Shown here in pieces: positions 33,419 through 43,159 of a stretch of 64,000 bases of DNA; position 1 is the stretch's first letter; every line of letters starts with the position of its first letter. A program made the position numbers and the translations under genes. The stretch comes from Calliopum simillimum (taxonomy: Eukaryota > Arthropoda > Insecta > Diptera > Lauxaniidae): contig OX638370.1 in NCBI GenBank assembly GCA_951812925.1, positions 107,646,897-107,710,896 on the forward strand. The letters are read 5' to 3'. The notes beneath the pieces were generated by a model. That model did not search any database, was not told where the DNA came from, and worked only from the letters and a program-made list of their open reading frames with translations.

Positions 33419-33699
33419 CACAGGCCAAAAAAAAAAAAAAAAGTACCCTGCGCGAAAGATAAGACCACCGGAACTTTATGTTTTCGGGGTCGCTGAACTC
33501 GAATATAGTGTCAGATTAGCGAAGTTGGTTCGTTTTTTTTCAGAAACCAGGAAAAATCTCTAATTTTCAGCATAATATCTGAAAAAATGCGAACCAACTT
33601 CGCTATTCTGGTACCATATTCGGATTCAGCGACCCCGAAAACATAAAGTTCAGGTGGTCTGATCTTTCGCGCATGGTACTTTTTTTTTGTGGGCCTGTG
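33419..33699. mobile_element. Palindromic MITE, second copy of the dimer
   Basis: Starts CACAGGCCAAAAAAA with zero spacing from copy 1. The arms (33440-33530 and 33585-33680) pair. Ends GGGCCTGTG. The dimer as a whole is flanked by TAATAA (33112-33117 and 33700-33705), one perfect 6-bp TSD. Confidence 0.85.
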
Positions 33700-33705
33700 T
33701 AATAA

Positions 33706-34625
33706 ATCAAAAAATTTTTCCACACAAAAGGTATCCCTGGTGGGCTCAACGCTTTTGTTTTTTTTTTTTTTTTTTTCACTATTGCATAATATGTATGTCT
33801 GTATGTAGTAAGTATATTGTTTAGTTTTTTTACGTTACATAACTATAATTATGTTACGTTACGTCTTATTAATTAAATAAAAATACATTGATACTAGTAA
33901 TTGCATGTATCCTATTTTTATATGAAAGGGCTGTATTTTTGGACTATCATATTTTTATTATACATCATCGGCATGGAGACACGACATCGTTTATTGATCT
34001 CTATATTTATTACGAATTTTTGATTGATTTTGTCATAATTCTATGTCATTCGTATTGACAGTTCAAGTGAATGCTGTAGGCAACTTCCTTCGGCGCAGCA
34101 CACTAATTGAGTGACAAGACAAATAAAGGAAAAATTAAGTAACGATAAAGTTAATGAAGAAAATATAATTTATAACAGAAAAACAAAAATACAAGTTTTT
34201 TCTTTAAGAAGTATCAAAACCAAATTTCTGTAATGTAAATGCAAAATATTGCTTCAACAAAAAATAAAAATAGCTAAGATATTCGTTAGAACTTGAAGTT
34301 TTTGAGGCATATACGCGTTTCAAGGAATAGGTACCCTCAAAAATTTTTATAGCCGAATTTATACTAAAAGCATGCAATGTAAAAATATTGTACGATGATA
34401 CACTTCAGGTCACCCTGTGCTATTTATCCCAAGCACAAACCTAATAGTCTATTGATAAGGTCATTTTAAAAGGAAGTAAGACGTTCACGGGATTTAATTA
34501 CAGAAATCGGTCAATTTGTTATCAGAGATGAAAAAACCGCGGAGTGCTATTATATTTGAGGGTGGAAATCGGGGGGAAGGGGGGAAATGCACCATTTACA
34601 GTTTTTTCAAATTATCTAGCAAACA
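33706..34625. other. Spacer without a recognised gene
   Basis: Poly-T run at 33756-33776. A G-rich patch, GGGGGGAAGGGGGGAAA, lies at 34571-34587. Nothing coding. Confidence 0.45.
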
Positions 34626-34629
34626 AAAT

Positions 34630-36005
34630 AAAACTTCGATATTTTATTTAGAAAACTTTTTGTAGAGAATTAAATTTGCCATCGAAATAGCTAAGTCCAA
34701 AAACTTAAAAAAAAAAATTTATATCAACAAAACAGAAAAAAATAACAAAAAAAAACCAGTTCTTGTGTTTCTTACTCTTTTGTCTATAACTTTTTTAAAC
34801 TCAAATTTTCTGCAATATTAAAAAAGAAGATACAATTTTCTTGGCGTTAGGAAATAACGCCCAAAAAAAAAACGAAATAACGCCCAAAAATCTAAAATAA
34901 CGCCCAAAATCAAAAACGAAATAACGCCCAAATTATTTTCATATAAATTTGGGCGATAATCATTTTGGAAATAACGCCCAAAAATTTGGGCTTTATTTCG
35001 TTTTTTTTTTTTTTGGGCGTTATTTCCTTTTTTTTTAAACGAAATAACGCCCAAAAAAAACGAAATAACGCCTAAAAATATAAAATAACGCCCAAGATCA
35101 AAAACGAAATAACGCCCAAATTATTTTCATATAAATTTGGGCGATAATCATTTTGGAAATAACGCCCAAAATTTATTTGTATGAAAGTAATTTGGGCGTT
35201 TTTTCGTTTTTGGGCGTTATTTCATTTTTTTTGGGTGTTATTTCGTTTTTTATTTTGAGCGTTATTACGTCATTTTATTTTTTGGGCGTTATTTCGTTTT
35301 TTTTTTTCTGGGCGTTATTTCCTTGGGTGTTATTTCCTAACGCCAATTTTTTTTATGACTATTTACTTCAAAATTTTCTATGTCAAAAATTTACCGAAAT
35401 ATGGCCACTCAAATATAGAAATTTTGTTTATGTGGTCGGAAAAACTGTTTTTATTCAAAACCGAGGCGTCTTACGAAAAAAATGTGTAACCCAAAATATG
35501 CTTAGAATCTTTCAAGAAATACATATTATTTTTTTCATAGTTTTTGGGGACATTTTATAAATACCTATTCAAAACATGATCAAAAAAAAAAAAAATCAAA
35601 AAAAAAAATTCCTGCGTACTCCTTAGATGATTTTAAACATTTTTTTCCATGTACACTTTTTTTGTAAGATGCCTTAGTTTTGAGGAAAAACCATTTTTCC
35701 GACCGCATAAAGAAAACTTCCATGTTCTTGGCCATATTTCGGGAAATTTTTAACCTAAGAAATTTTTTAATAAATCATTTTGAAGAAAATTTTACCTCCT
35801 TTTTTTTACATTGTGTAATGTCTTTACTTGTCTCTGATCTTAAAAACGTTATAAGCAAAAGATTAAAAAAACATAAGAATTGGTTTTTTTTTGCTTATTT
35901 TTTGTTTTTTGTATCAAAATTTTTCGTAAAAAAATTTTTTTTTAATTTTTTGAATAAGCTATTTCTATGGCAAATATTATTCTCTATGATGCCCACTGCT
36001 CCAAA
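34630..36005. mobile_element. Large foldback element with a nested palindrome
   Basis: The left arm (34630-34845 and 35343-35560) is the inverted counterpart of the right arm (about 35600-36005). Shared blocks include ATTTGCCAT.GAAATAGCT, AAACCARTTCTTRTGTTT, CCGAAATATGGCCA, TTATGTGGTCGG and CTTACGAAAAAAATGTG. The arms are more diverged than in the 24.2-kb foldback, so this one is older. A related single arm lies at 41471-41760. Frames at 35153-35560 and 35680-36054 are incidental. Confidence 0.75.
34843..35343. mobile_element. Palindromic element built of iterated AACGCCC motifs
   Basis: The ends read GGCGTTAGGAAATAACGCCC and CCTAACGCC. About ten copies of GAAATAACGCCCAAA run on the plus strand in the left and middle, and about ten inverted copies (GGGCGTTATTTCG or variants) lie mostly in the right third. 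A 90-bp block (34895-34985) is repeated at 35085-35170. The flanks AATTTTCTT (34834-34842) and AATTTTTTT (35344-35352) look like an imperfect 9-bp TSD. Confidence 0.85.
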
Positions 36006-36611
36006 TACTTTGAAGTACAGTACAATTTTCATTAATCAACACAGCCTGCTATGAAACCCTTTAATAAAATTTGAAATAACTAGCATACAACAAACAGTTG
36101 CTATGTTATGTCAGCGCATACATACGTTCACATGACATGCCATGACAAATGTCTGCAATTCATGTTGTGTCCTTATTGTCCGTGCTAGCGTTATTGCTAT
36201 TGTATGGGCGCCACTGTTTGAGGACACAAAATTACAGAGAATAAATACTAGAAAGCAATGAATAAAGCATACATGAATGAATGAGTAAATAAAAGAATAG
36301 GTACAGCAGAGGAAAGGAAACAAAAAACGAACCTTTCGAGCAAACTTTTTGTTTGCATATCATTAACGCGAGCGAGCGCAAGGATATCTACTTATATATA
36401 AAATGTATACTTAGTGGTGGAATGTCAGCAGAAAGTGTCTTAAGTTGTTAAGCAAAATGTATCGAATACAATAGCCACACAATTTATACGATCACAGGTC
36501 CTTAAGTAAAAAAAAAAAGTTGAATTTCTTATGGCAAGTATTGCCTAAGCAACACTTGCAAAAATAAAAAAAATATTTCGTTGATATGACGTGACGTTTT
36601 TAAGTCCGCGG

Positions 36612-37202
36612 AGCTCTCTTAGAAGACCAACACATCAAAATTCCAGCACCGCTTCAACATTTCTTCTCTTTAAAGAACGCTCAAATGTTCTCAGTAGCGA
36701 ATAGACGCTGGGAACAATCCCCAACCAGCGCTATAACAAAGTATTTTTGGCCTTGTTTTCTCAAAGCAGATTTTTCCAAATATTTACTATCTCTGACGAG
36801 GAGTGAGTGCAGCCTGCTGACTAGAGTTGTGACTGGTCATTGTCTAATTGGTCATCATGCCTTTAGACTGGGCATAGTCTCCAACAACTGGTGCAGAAAC
36901 TGTCACGAGCCTGAGGAAGAGGAAACAATTGAACACCTTTTATGTCTTTGTCCTGCTCTTGCAAGAACTAGACTGAAATGCTTTGGTCAGCCATTTTTTA
37001 ATTCCCTAAAAGAACTCACTAAAATTCACCTAAGTGACATTAAAAGATTCGCTGTGCTTACAGGATCCTTCAGTTTGGACAAACACCATATTGAAAGGAC
37101 CAGAGTTTATGAATAGACGTTAATAAGAGAGTTTGTGGTATCACTATGGACCCTTGCGGTCTATGTGTGGCAATATTGCCGCCACCCTAACCTAACCTAA
37201 CC
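36612..37202 (+). mobile_element. 5'-truncated non-LTR retrotransposon with TSD and CCTAA tail
   Basis: The copy lies between two perfect copies of TAAGTCCGCGG (36601-36611 and 37203-37213), an 11-bp TSD. The 3' UTR has the phrase CTATGGACCCTTGCGGTCTA and the copy ends in ACCCTAACCTAACCTAACC. Together these mark a target-primed insertion with full 3' end and truncated 5' end. Confidence 0.9.
36613..37116 (+). pseudogene. I/R1-group retrotransposon C-terminal domain
   Basis: The frame is open from the first base after the TSD to the TAG at 37114-37116 (168 codons), so the copy began mid-gene. It reads FSVANRRWEQSPTSAITKYF, SECSLLTRVVTGHCLIGHHA, FRLGI and then the Cys/His cluster CRNCHEPEEEETIEHLLC with C-x2-C-x11-H-x3-C spacing. 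That is the nucleic-acid-binding end of I/R1-type ORF2, downstream of RNase H. RT, endonuclease and RNase H are missing. No stop or frameshift interrupts what remains, and the TSD is intact, so the insertion is fairly young. Confidence 0.85.
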
Positions 37203-37399
37203 TAAGTCCGCGGCATAGGCTATAAGAAGTGAAAATAAAAATACAAATTTATTTTTCTATTCAATATATCCTTCTGCTTCCGTAGTACATTTTTCTGGTC
37301 TTTCTTTTTCTAACTTATCTTTCGAAAAAAAAATGTTTTATCTCTTTGTCACGTCTTCATTACTTCAAAATTATTTACCAGAAAGTGTATTTTTTTCTT

Positions 37400-37830
37400 T
37401 TTTTTTTTTTTGAGTAGGCTTAAATCGCTCCGAGATAGGTCAAAACAATAACTTTCGAAACCCACCATCTGCAGGGCGGCCAACGATACGCGGCTCCTGT
37501 GAACTGGCACGTTCTCGTCCAGAAGAAGGTTTTTAATTTTCTGCTTCTTTTTTCTTTGACGGCTTTCTAGAGCTGCTTCAATTTTGTTTCGTAGTACTCT
37601 ACGATTATGGAGATACCTTAATCTTTGTAATCGATCAACGTGATCCCTACTGAGTTCTAAAAGACTGTCGTCATGATTTTCTCCGCCGACTGTGATACCT
37701 TAAGCTACTTATATGATGGTGTGCCTTTTTTGTTCCACTGCAGAGTTTCGTTTTGACTCAGGTTCATAATGATGAATTCAAGTTTCGTTCCCAGTAGCAA
37801 TTTGGATCAATACTTTCTCTCTGTCTTTAC
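37400..37830 (-). pseudogene. mariner transposase catalytic-domain remnant
   Basis: The minus strand reads IHHYEPESKRNS (37785-37750), the segment after the first catalytic Asp of mariner transposases, then after frameshifts EWNKKGTPSY-like sequence. From about 37640 it reads LHNRRVLRNKIEAALESRQR, then LLLDENVPVHRSRVSLAALQ and MVGFE, the counterpart of the conserved DNAPVH block. The second catalytic Asp is replaced by Glu (DEN for HDN), and the following PYSPDL motif is mostly deleted. It is not related to the 29.9-kb copy in any obvious way, and no inverted repeats were found. Confidence 0.65.
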
Positions 37831-40084
37831 TACAATACAAAGTTTCAGAAATTCCCGAGAATACTTCACGTGCTCCTTGCTCCACGTGCTTATTACACTA
37901 AGAAGCGGTTAGGGGCAGGACGGAGAATGACTTTGAATCACATTATGTTATAATATCATAGTAAAGTATTAAAAATGATTTTTTTTTTTTTCCAAATTAT
38001 TTTTATCAAATTATATATTTAAACAAGGTTTTGAGCCCCGGGACATTTAATGGTACATTTTTTGGAGACTCACTATCTGAATATAAGCCAAAACATATTT
38101 TCAAAATTTTTGAATAAAAACTTGTGTTTATTCAATTATCCTTCATATAAAGTGTCATCTCCTTTAATATGCAGCGAATTTGCGTTTCTATTTCATCGTG
38201 GTCTCCAACCTACATAAATTACTGGTTGTGTATCGTTACCATCACAAACTGTTGCTGCTTATTTCCTGTTCAGTTTTATTTGTATTTATTACGATGTTTT
38301 TAGTTATTTTGTCTTCCTGCGCGACATTCAATCAATATGTTGGACAATATCCGTAATTAGCTTAGTTTTTCTTTCATTTCAAATGCCATGTCCTTGTTGA
38401 AACGTTTATTGTTGGCTTTGGTGTTGACGTTGGTGTCGTAATTCTTAGTTAACATGACATGTGATTATGGAGTGTTTCTTTGTCATTATTAGTGAAAAAA
38501 TATGTCACTTTTTTCAGTGAAGAACATTAAAATAAACATTGCTGGATCATTGCAGTTAATAAAATTTAATTATGCTTAAAAATGTTTATACGAAATTCTG
38601 GTTTTAACTTTTGAGAATAGTTCGAAACCTGAAGTTGCTTAATATCTCTGGTTAAGTCTAATACTCTATGATTCAAGTGAAAGAAAACACCCAATTTATT
38701 AAGAACTTTCATATTAAAGAGTAAAGATATTTCCTATGAATGAAATAAATTCAAACTGATCAAATGAATACTAAAGAAATGACAAGTGTCACTGGAAAAA
38801 AAAATGTCCGCAAAAGAAAACAACAGATGTTAAAAATGACACTACATAAAAACTAACTATGCAGCACAGTGCACACAAAGTCCACTTAAGGACGCAAACA
38901 GTCAGGACATAGGCGTCTCAGTGCTTTTTTCAAGTGTTGCTTCAACGGTTTTGTGCAATTCTGTGGCATTTGTTTTTTGTGCAGCATCAAGCTGAAAAAG
39001 AACAAAAAACAATGTACCGTACAAAGTAAAAGAGTGTAAAGAAGAAAAAAGTACATTCTCGGGAAAGTGAATAGATTGAATGAGGATAAAAAGTAGTCGT
39101 CATCGTCAGTTACACCACAGTCTCGTATCAGCCACAATTGTCACAATGACAGTTGCTGGGATATGCTTCTTTTATTGCTGGCGCTTAAATGTTGTTGCTG
39201 CTGCTACCATTTTAATGGCATTTCTCTCTTTATTTTTTTAACAAAGTTGTTTTTTTCCTTCAAAAGCATTGACTTAAGCCAACCAAGGGCATAAACTCAA
39301 TTTTACAATTTTGAACAAAGCGCAAATAAAGAATATCCTTATAATACATACAAATACAGCTAAGTTGAAAAAATTTCCGCAAAGATAAATAATCTATTAG
39401 TAGATAGATACATAAGCACATACTTGTTTAAAGAGAATATGTTATATTTTTTTTCAAATAAAACTGACATTTTCAATCTTTTTGTAGTTGAAAAAGTTAA
39501 AATTTTTGTGTCAAAAAGAACTTTGTCAATGTACATTGGTCTTATCTTGTCGTCATTTGAAAAAAAAGCATTAGATTTTATAGCCTATAGATCCACTTAT
39601 TAAAATAGTTCTCAAAAATGTGTTTTTGAAGCTTTTTGATTTCTGCATTACCTGAAGGCTTTTTTGTCTTATTATGCCTTTTTGAATATTCATTATTTTA
39701 TAAAGCAAAAAAATGCAAAAGAGTTTGGGTTGCATATTTCTTAGTTGATGTCTTTTAATGAAGAGGGCACAGTTTTCTTCAAGCAAATGCAGGTCTTTTT
39801 AAATGGAACCACTCAGATTTAACGTAGAGTATTTCAAATTGTTTTCCAAGTTTCAGACCTGCAATCCGGAAAATCGTACCTGTTGCACTGTTTTACCCGG
39901 CGTTGCTCGGTTTTTGGTAAAAAGAAAGAAAGCACTAAAAAAACTAATAACCAAAACGATTTTTTAAATAATGTGCCACATCAGTTTCTCCAATATACGT
40001 GTATCTATTTTTTTTTTTTTTTTTTTTTTTCATAAAATTATTACATCTAACATATGAATCGAAAAACATTTAAATTCACCGATT
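37831..40084. other. Spacer without a recognised gene
   Basis: 37915-37975 resembles 10470-10530. Long T run at about 40010-40031. Frames of up to 83 residues are unsupported. Confidence 0.45.
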
Positions 40085-41199
40085 TCTCAGGTGGAAGTCT
40101 AAAAAATCGCAATTATCTGTAAAATTCTAAAAATTTCGAAAAATATTGAAAAACATTGAAGAAATCGGTAAAAGTCAAAGTATCGGTAAAGGTCCAAAAG
40201 TATCGAAACACAAATAAATCGGTAAAAGTTCAAATATATCGAAAAATATCCAATACACCGAAAAAAATCGAAAAGCTTCGTTAAATATTGAAATACATCG
40301 AAGAAATCCGTAAAAGTCCAAATGTAACGAAAAATGTCTAAAATATCGAAAAAGGTCTAAAAGTATTAAAATACGTCTAAGAAATCGATAAAAGTCCACA
40401 TGTATCGAAAATCATCCGAAATATCGGTAAAAGTCCAAAAGTACTGATCGAAAAATATTAAAAAGCATCTAAATTATTGTAAAGATCCAAAAATATCAAA
40501 AAACATTAAAATATCGGTAAAATTCCAAAAGTATCGAAATACATCGAATAAATGGGTTCAGTAAAGTTCAAATATATCGAAAAACATCTAGTTTATCAAA
40601 AAAATCCAAAAGTTTCGAAAATTATTGAAATATATTGAAGAAATCGGTTAAAGTACAAGTGTATCGAAAAACATCCAAAATATCGGCGAAAGTACCTATC
40701 AAAAAATATTGTAAAATCTACAACATCGTTAAAGGTCCAAAAGTATCGAAATGCATCAAAGAAATCCGCAAAAGTTAAAAGGTATCGAAAAACATCTAAA
40801 ATATCGGAAAAAGTCCAAAAGTATTGGAAAACATCAAAGAAATCGGAAAAGTCCAAACATATCGAAAAACATCCAATATATCGAAAAACTCTAAAAGTTT
40901 CGAAAAATGCATCGTTGTAATCGGCTTTATTATGTAAATTTATTGAAAGCCATTGAGCTGTAGTATTTTGAAAAATCTTGACATACATCAAAGAAATCGG
41001 TCAAACTCCACGTGTATCGAAAAATATCCAAAAGTCGGGAAATGTCCAAAAATGTTGAAAAACACCCTAAACATCGGTAAAAGCCAAAAAGTACTGAAAA
41101 GCTTCAAAAAAATCGCTAAAAGTAAAAATATATCGAAAAACATCGAAAAAATCCAAAAGTATTGAAAAATATTCAAAAATATTATATCAAATATCGATA
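40085..41199. repeat. 39-bp degenerate repeat array, locus 2 (1.1 kb)
   Basis: Roughly 28 units of about 39 bp, each combining ATCGGTAAAAGTCCAAA and GTATCGAAAAACATC-like blocks. Because 39 is a multiple of three, the minus strand reads as a 13-residue repeat; examples are VFQYFWTFSDILD, VFRYLLTFADFFD and AFRYFWTFNDVVD in the 131-codon frame 40596-40991. Indels break the phase several times. It is bounded on the right by a MITE at 41200. Confidence 0.8.
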
Positions 41200-41461
41200 C
41201 CTCCAACGTAAAAGTTTGTAACTTGAGTTACCAACTTCTTACGGGACAGCATTTTTCGACATCTACACGTTTGGTTCCATCTTGTGCCAAATTTTTGTAC
41301 CTCTAGCTTGAAATTTGAAGGCCTGGGAGCTATTTGTGAAGTCACAACCTAAATTTATTTTCTATAGGTTTTCATACAAAAAAAAAAAAAAACAAGTTAA
41401 AATACAAAAATGCTCATAACTCAAAACTACGATTTTCGAGTTACCAACTTTTACGTTGGAC
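41200..41461. mobile_element. 262-bp MITE with 9-bp TSD (Mutator-like)
   Basis: Inverted ends of about 22 bp read TCCAACGTAAAAGTTTGTAA on the left and TTACCAACTTTTACGTTGGA on the right. It is flanked by perfect ATATCGATA copies (41191-41199 and 41462-41470). A 9-bp duplication is the rule for Mutator-like elements. No coding sequence. Confidence 0.85.
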
Positions 41462-41470
41462 ATATCGATA

Positions 41471-41760
41471 TATTATATATAATATTATAAAGATAAGATT
41501 TGCGTCCCAAAATCGACTTTTTACGTTTTTCAATTTCGCGGTCAGAAGAACGATTTTTGCCTCAAAAGCCAGTTATCTTACGAAAAAAGTGTATGAGACA
41601 AAAAATGCTTGAAGTTGTTCAAAAAATACGAGTAAACTTTTTCAGAATTTTCTGAGATATTTAATAATCTTTCAAAAATTAATTTAAAAAAAATTTTAAA
41701 ATTTTTTTCAAAACTTACACCGATTCTAAGCATTTTACGTCATTAGAAATTATAAATGTT
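41471..41760. repeat. Solo arm related to the 34.6-36.0-kb foldback
   Basis: GCGGTCAGAAGAACGATTTT, CTTACGAAAAAAGTGTATGAG and TCAAAAAATACGAGT follow the same order as 35435-35530. No inverted partner is adjacent, so this is a single arm or a truncated copy. Confidence 0.55.
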
Positions 41761-41865
41761 CTTTAACCATTATGGTTTTTTTTATGGGGCTAGATCCCTT
41801 TTTCCAAAAACTTGGTTATGATGGGCTAAGGTGTTTTACAAAAATGTTTTAGGCAAAATTTCAGT

Positions 41866-43155
41866 GGCGCACACAGGTGCCAATCGAAGTAAAAGCTGGC
41901 CAGAAATCGTGAAATCGACTTGCGATTTAGGTTTTTTTTTTCAGCCTAGTTTTGTAAAGAGAACACTAGCGCATGATTTGGCGTATGAAATATTACGTAA
42001 TATCGAGTAGCCTCTCTTGTACCTTAACGCAAAGTCGTAGTTCCTAGCAGATTTTATTTTTCTTCTTTGCGAGAGTAATATTGTATGCGTTGTTATTGGT
42101 TTCCAAAACAAAAAAATGTTAAAAACGTAATTGGATAGTAGGGAAAACACCCCACAGGTACGTAAATAATGAAATTCGATACTAAATTAGAAAATATTAG
42201 TGGTTTTTTGAATACATGATGTAAGGTAAGCTGCGAGAGATACAAATTGGAGAGTCATAGAGCTACAAAAAAAGCTCCACTTAGTACCACTCTGGCGACA
42301 ACGGGATCTTTTTGTCAAATGATTTTTCTATAGTTGGGTGCTTGTAGGCACTCATTTTCTTCCTATGCATGCTCACATTGAGAGATTCTGTCAGTCCGGA
42401 TGCTCTTCATCAAATTGCAGGCGTAGTTTGAAAGATACCTTCTTGAAATTTAGTCATATGAAAGAATTTTTCTTTTTCTTTCCAAAAAATATATTTTGGA
42501 AGGTAAAAAAGGTGTACCTGGGCACGTTTTTTGTAGTTTAGTACTAAAATAGTAGTAAATTTAGTACTTTTAACCAAATACAATACGAAAAATTTTACTT
42601 TGAGCTTATAGCCTAATAATTCCTTTCTAAGAGTGGTCTGAGCATGAAAATTGGTTTAGAAATGTCCAAGTTATTGACAATTATTTGAGGAGAGTTTGTC
42701 ACAAGCCACGCAAAAAATTGCAAAATTTTTTTTTTACCTTTTCTTAAAGACTAGACATGAAACGAAACCATGTACCAAATTTCAGCAAAATCGGAAGGGG
42801 TGTGGCAGATCTTGTTATACTAAGCATGGAACGGCTGTAATGCATTTTGGATTTTTTATTTATATGGGAGGTGCCACGCTCTCTTGTCCTAGTTCGCCTA
42901 GTTTTTGCTCAAAGTTTTCATTTAATATTCTCAGTATCTCAGTGGAATTTAGACGGCTTACCTCAAAAAACGCTTTTATTATAGCATTTTTAAACTTTTG
43001 CTTATATGGGAGGTGCCACACCCCCTTGTCCGAACTCAACTTATTTTTGCTCAAAAGTTGTACTTACTATCCCTAGTTCCTAAAAACTGATTTTCAAAAG
43101 TTTACGTGCAGAATGACATTTTTGACCAGCTTTTACTTCGATTGGCACCTGTGTG
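41866..43155. mobile_element. 1.3-kb TIR element containing a partial mini-me
   Basis: CACACAGGTGCCAATCGAAG (41870) and the block through GTAAAAGCTGG are repeated inverted at 43118-43153 (CCAGCTTTTACTTCGATTGG, CACCTGTGTGTGGCG). The interior (41911-42826) has no recognised protein; frames at 41941-42150 and 42338-42541 are unsupported. No clear TSD. Confidence 0.65.
42827..43085 (+). mobile_element. mini-me-like element, copy 4 (5' part only)
   Basis: Two of the 140-bp units remain (TTATATGGGAGGTGCCACGC at about 42860 and TTATATGGGAGGTGCCACAC at about 43001). The copy stops at CTATCCCTAGTTCC, before the GGGCGGTAGGC block, so the core and both microsatellites are missing. Confidence 0.7.
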
Positions 43156-43159
43156 TGGC

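Noticed and set aside
37180..37205. CCTAA repeats as an internal telomere tract
   Set aside because: Only about four units, placed exactly at the 3' end of a retrotransposon copy and inside its TSDs; higher flies lack TTAGG telomeres.
40085..41199. Regularly spaced short repeats as a CRISPR array
   Set aside because: Units are contiguous and degenerate with no unique spacers, and the window is eukaryotic; it is a tandem repeat.
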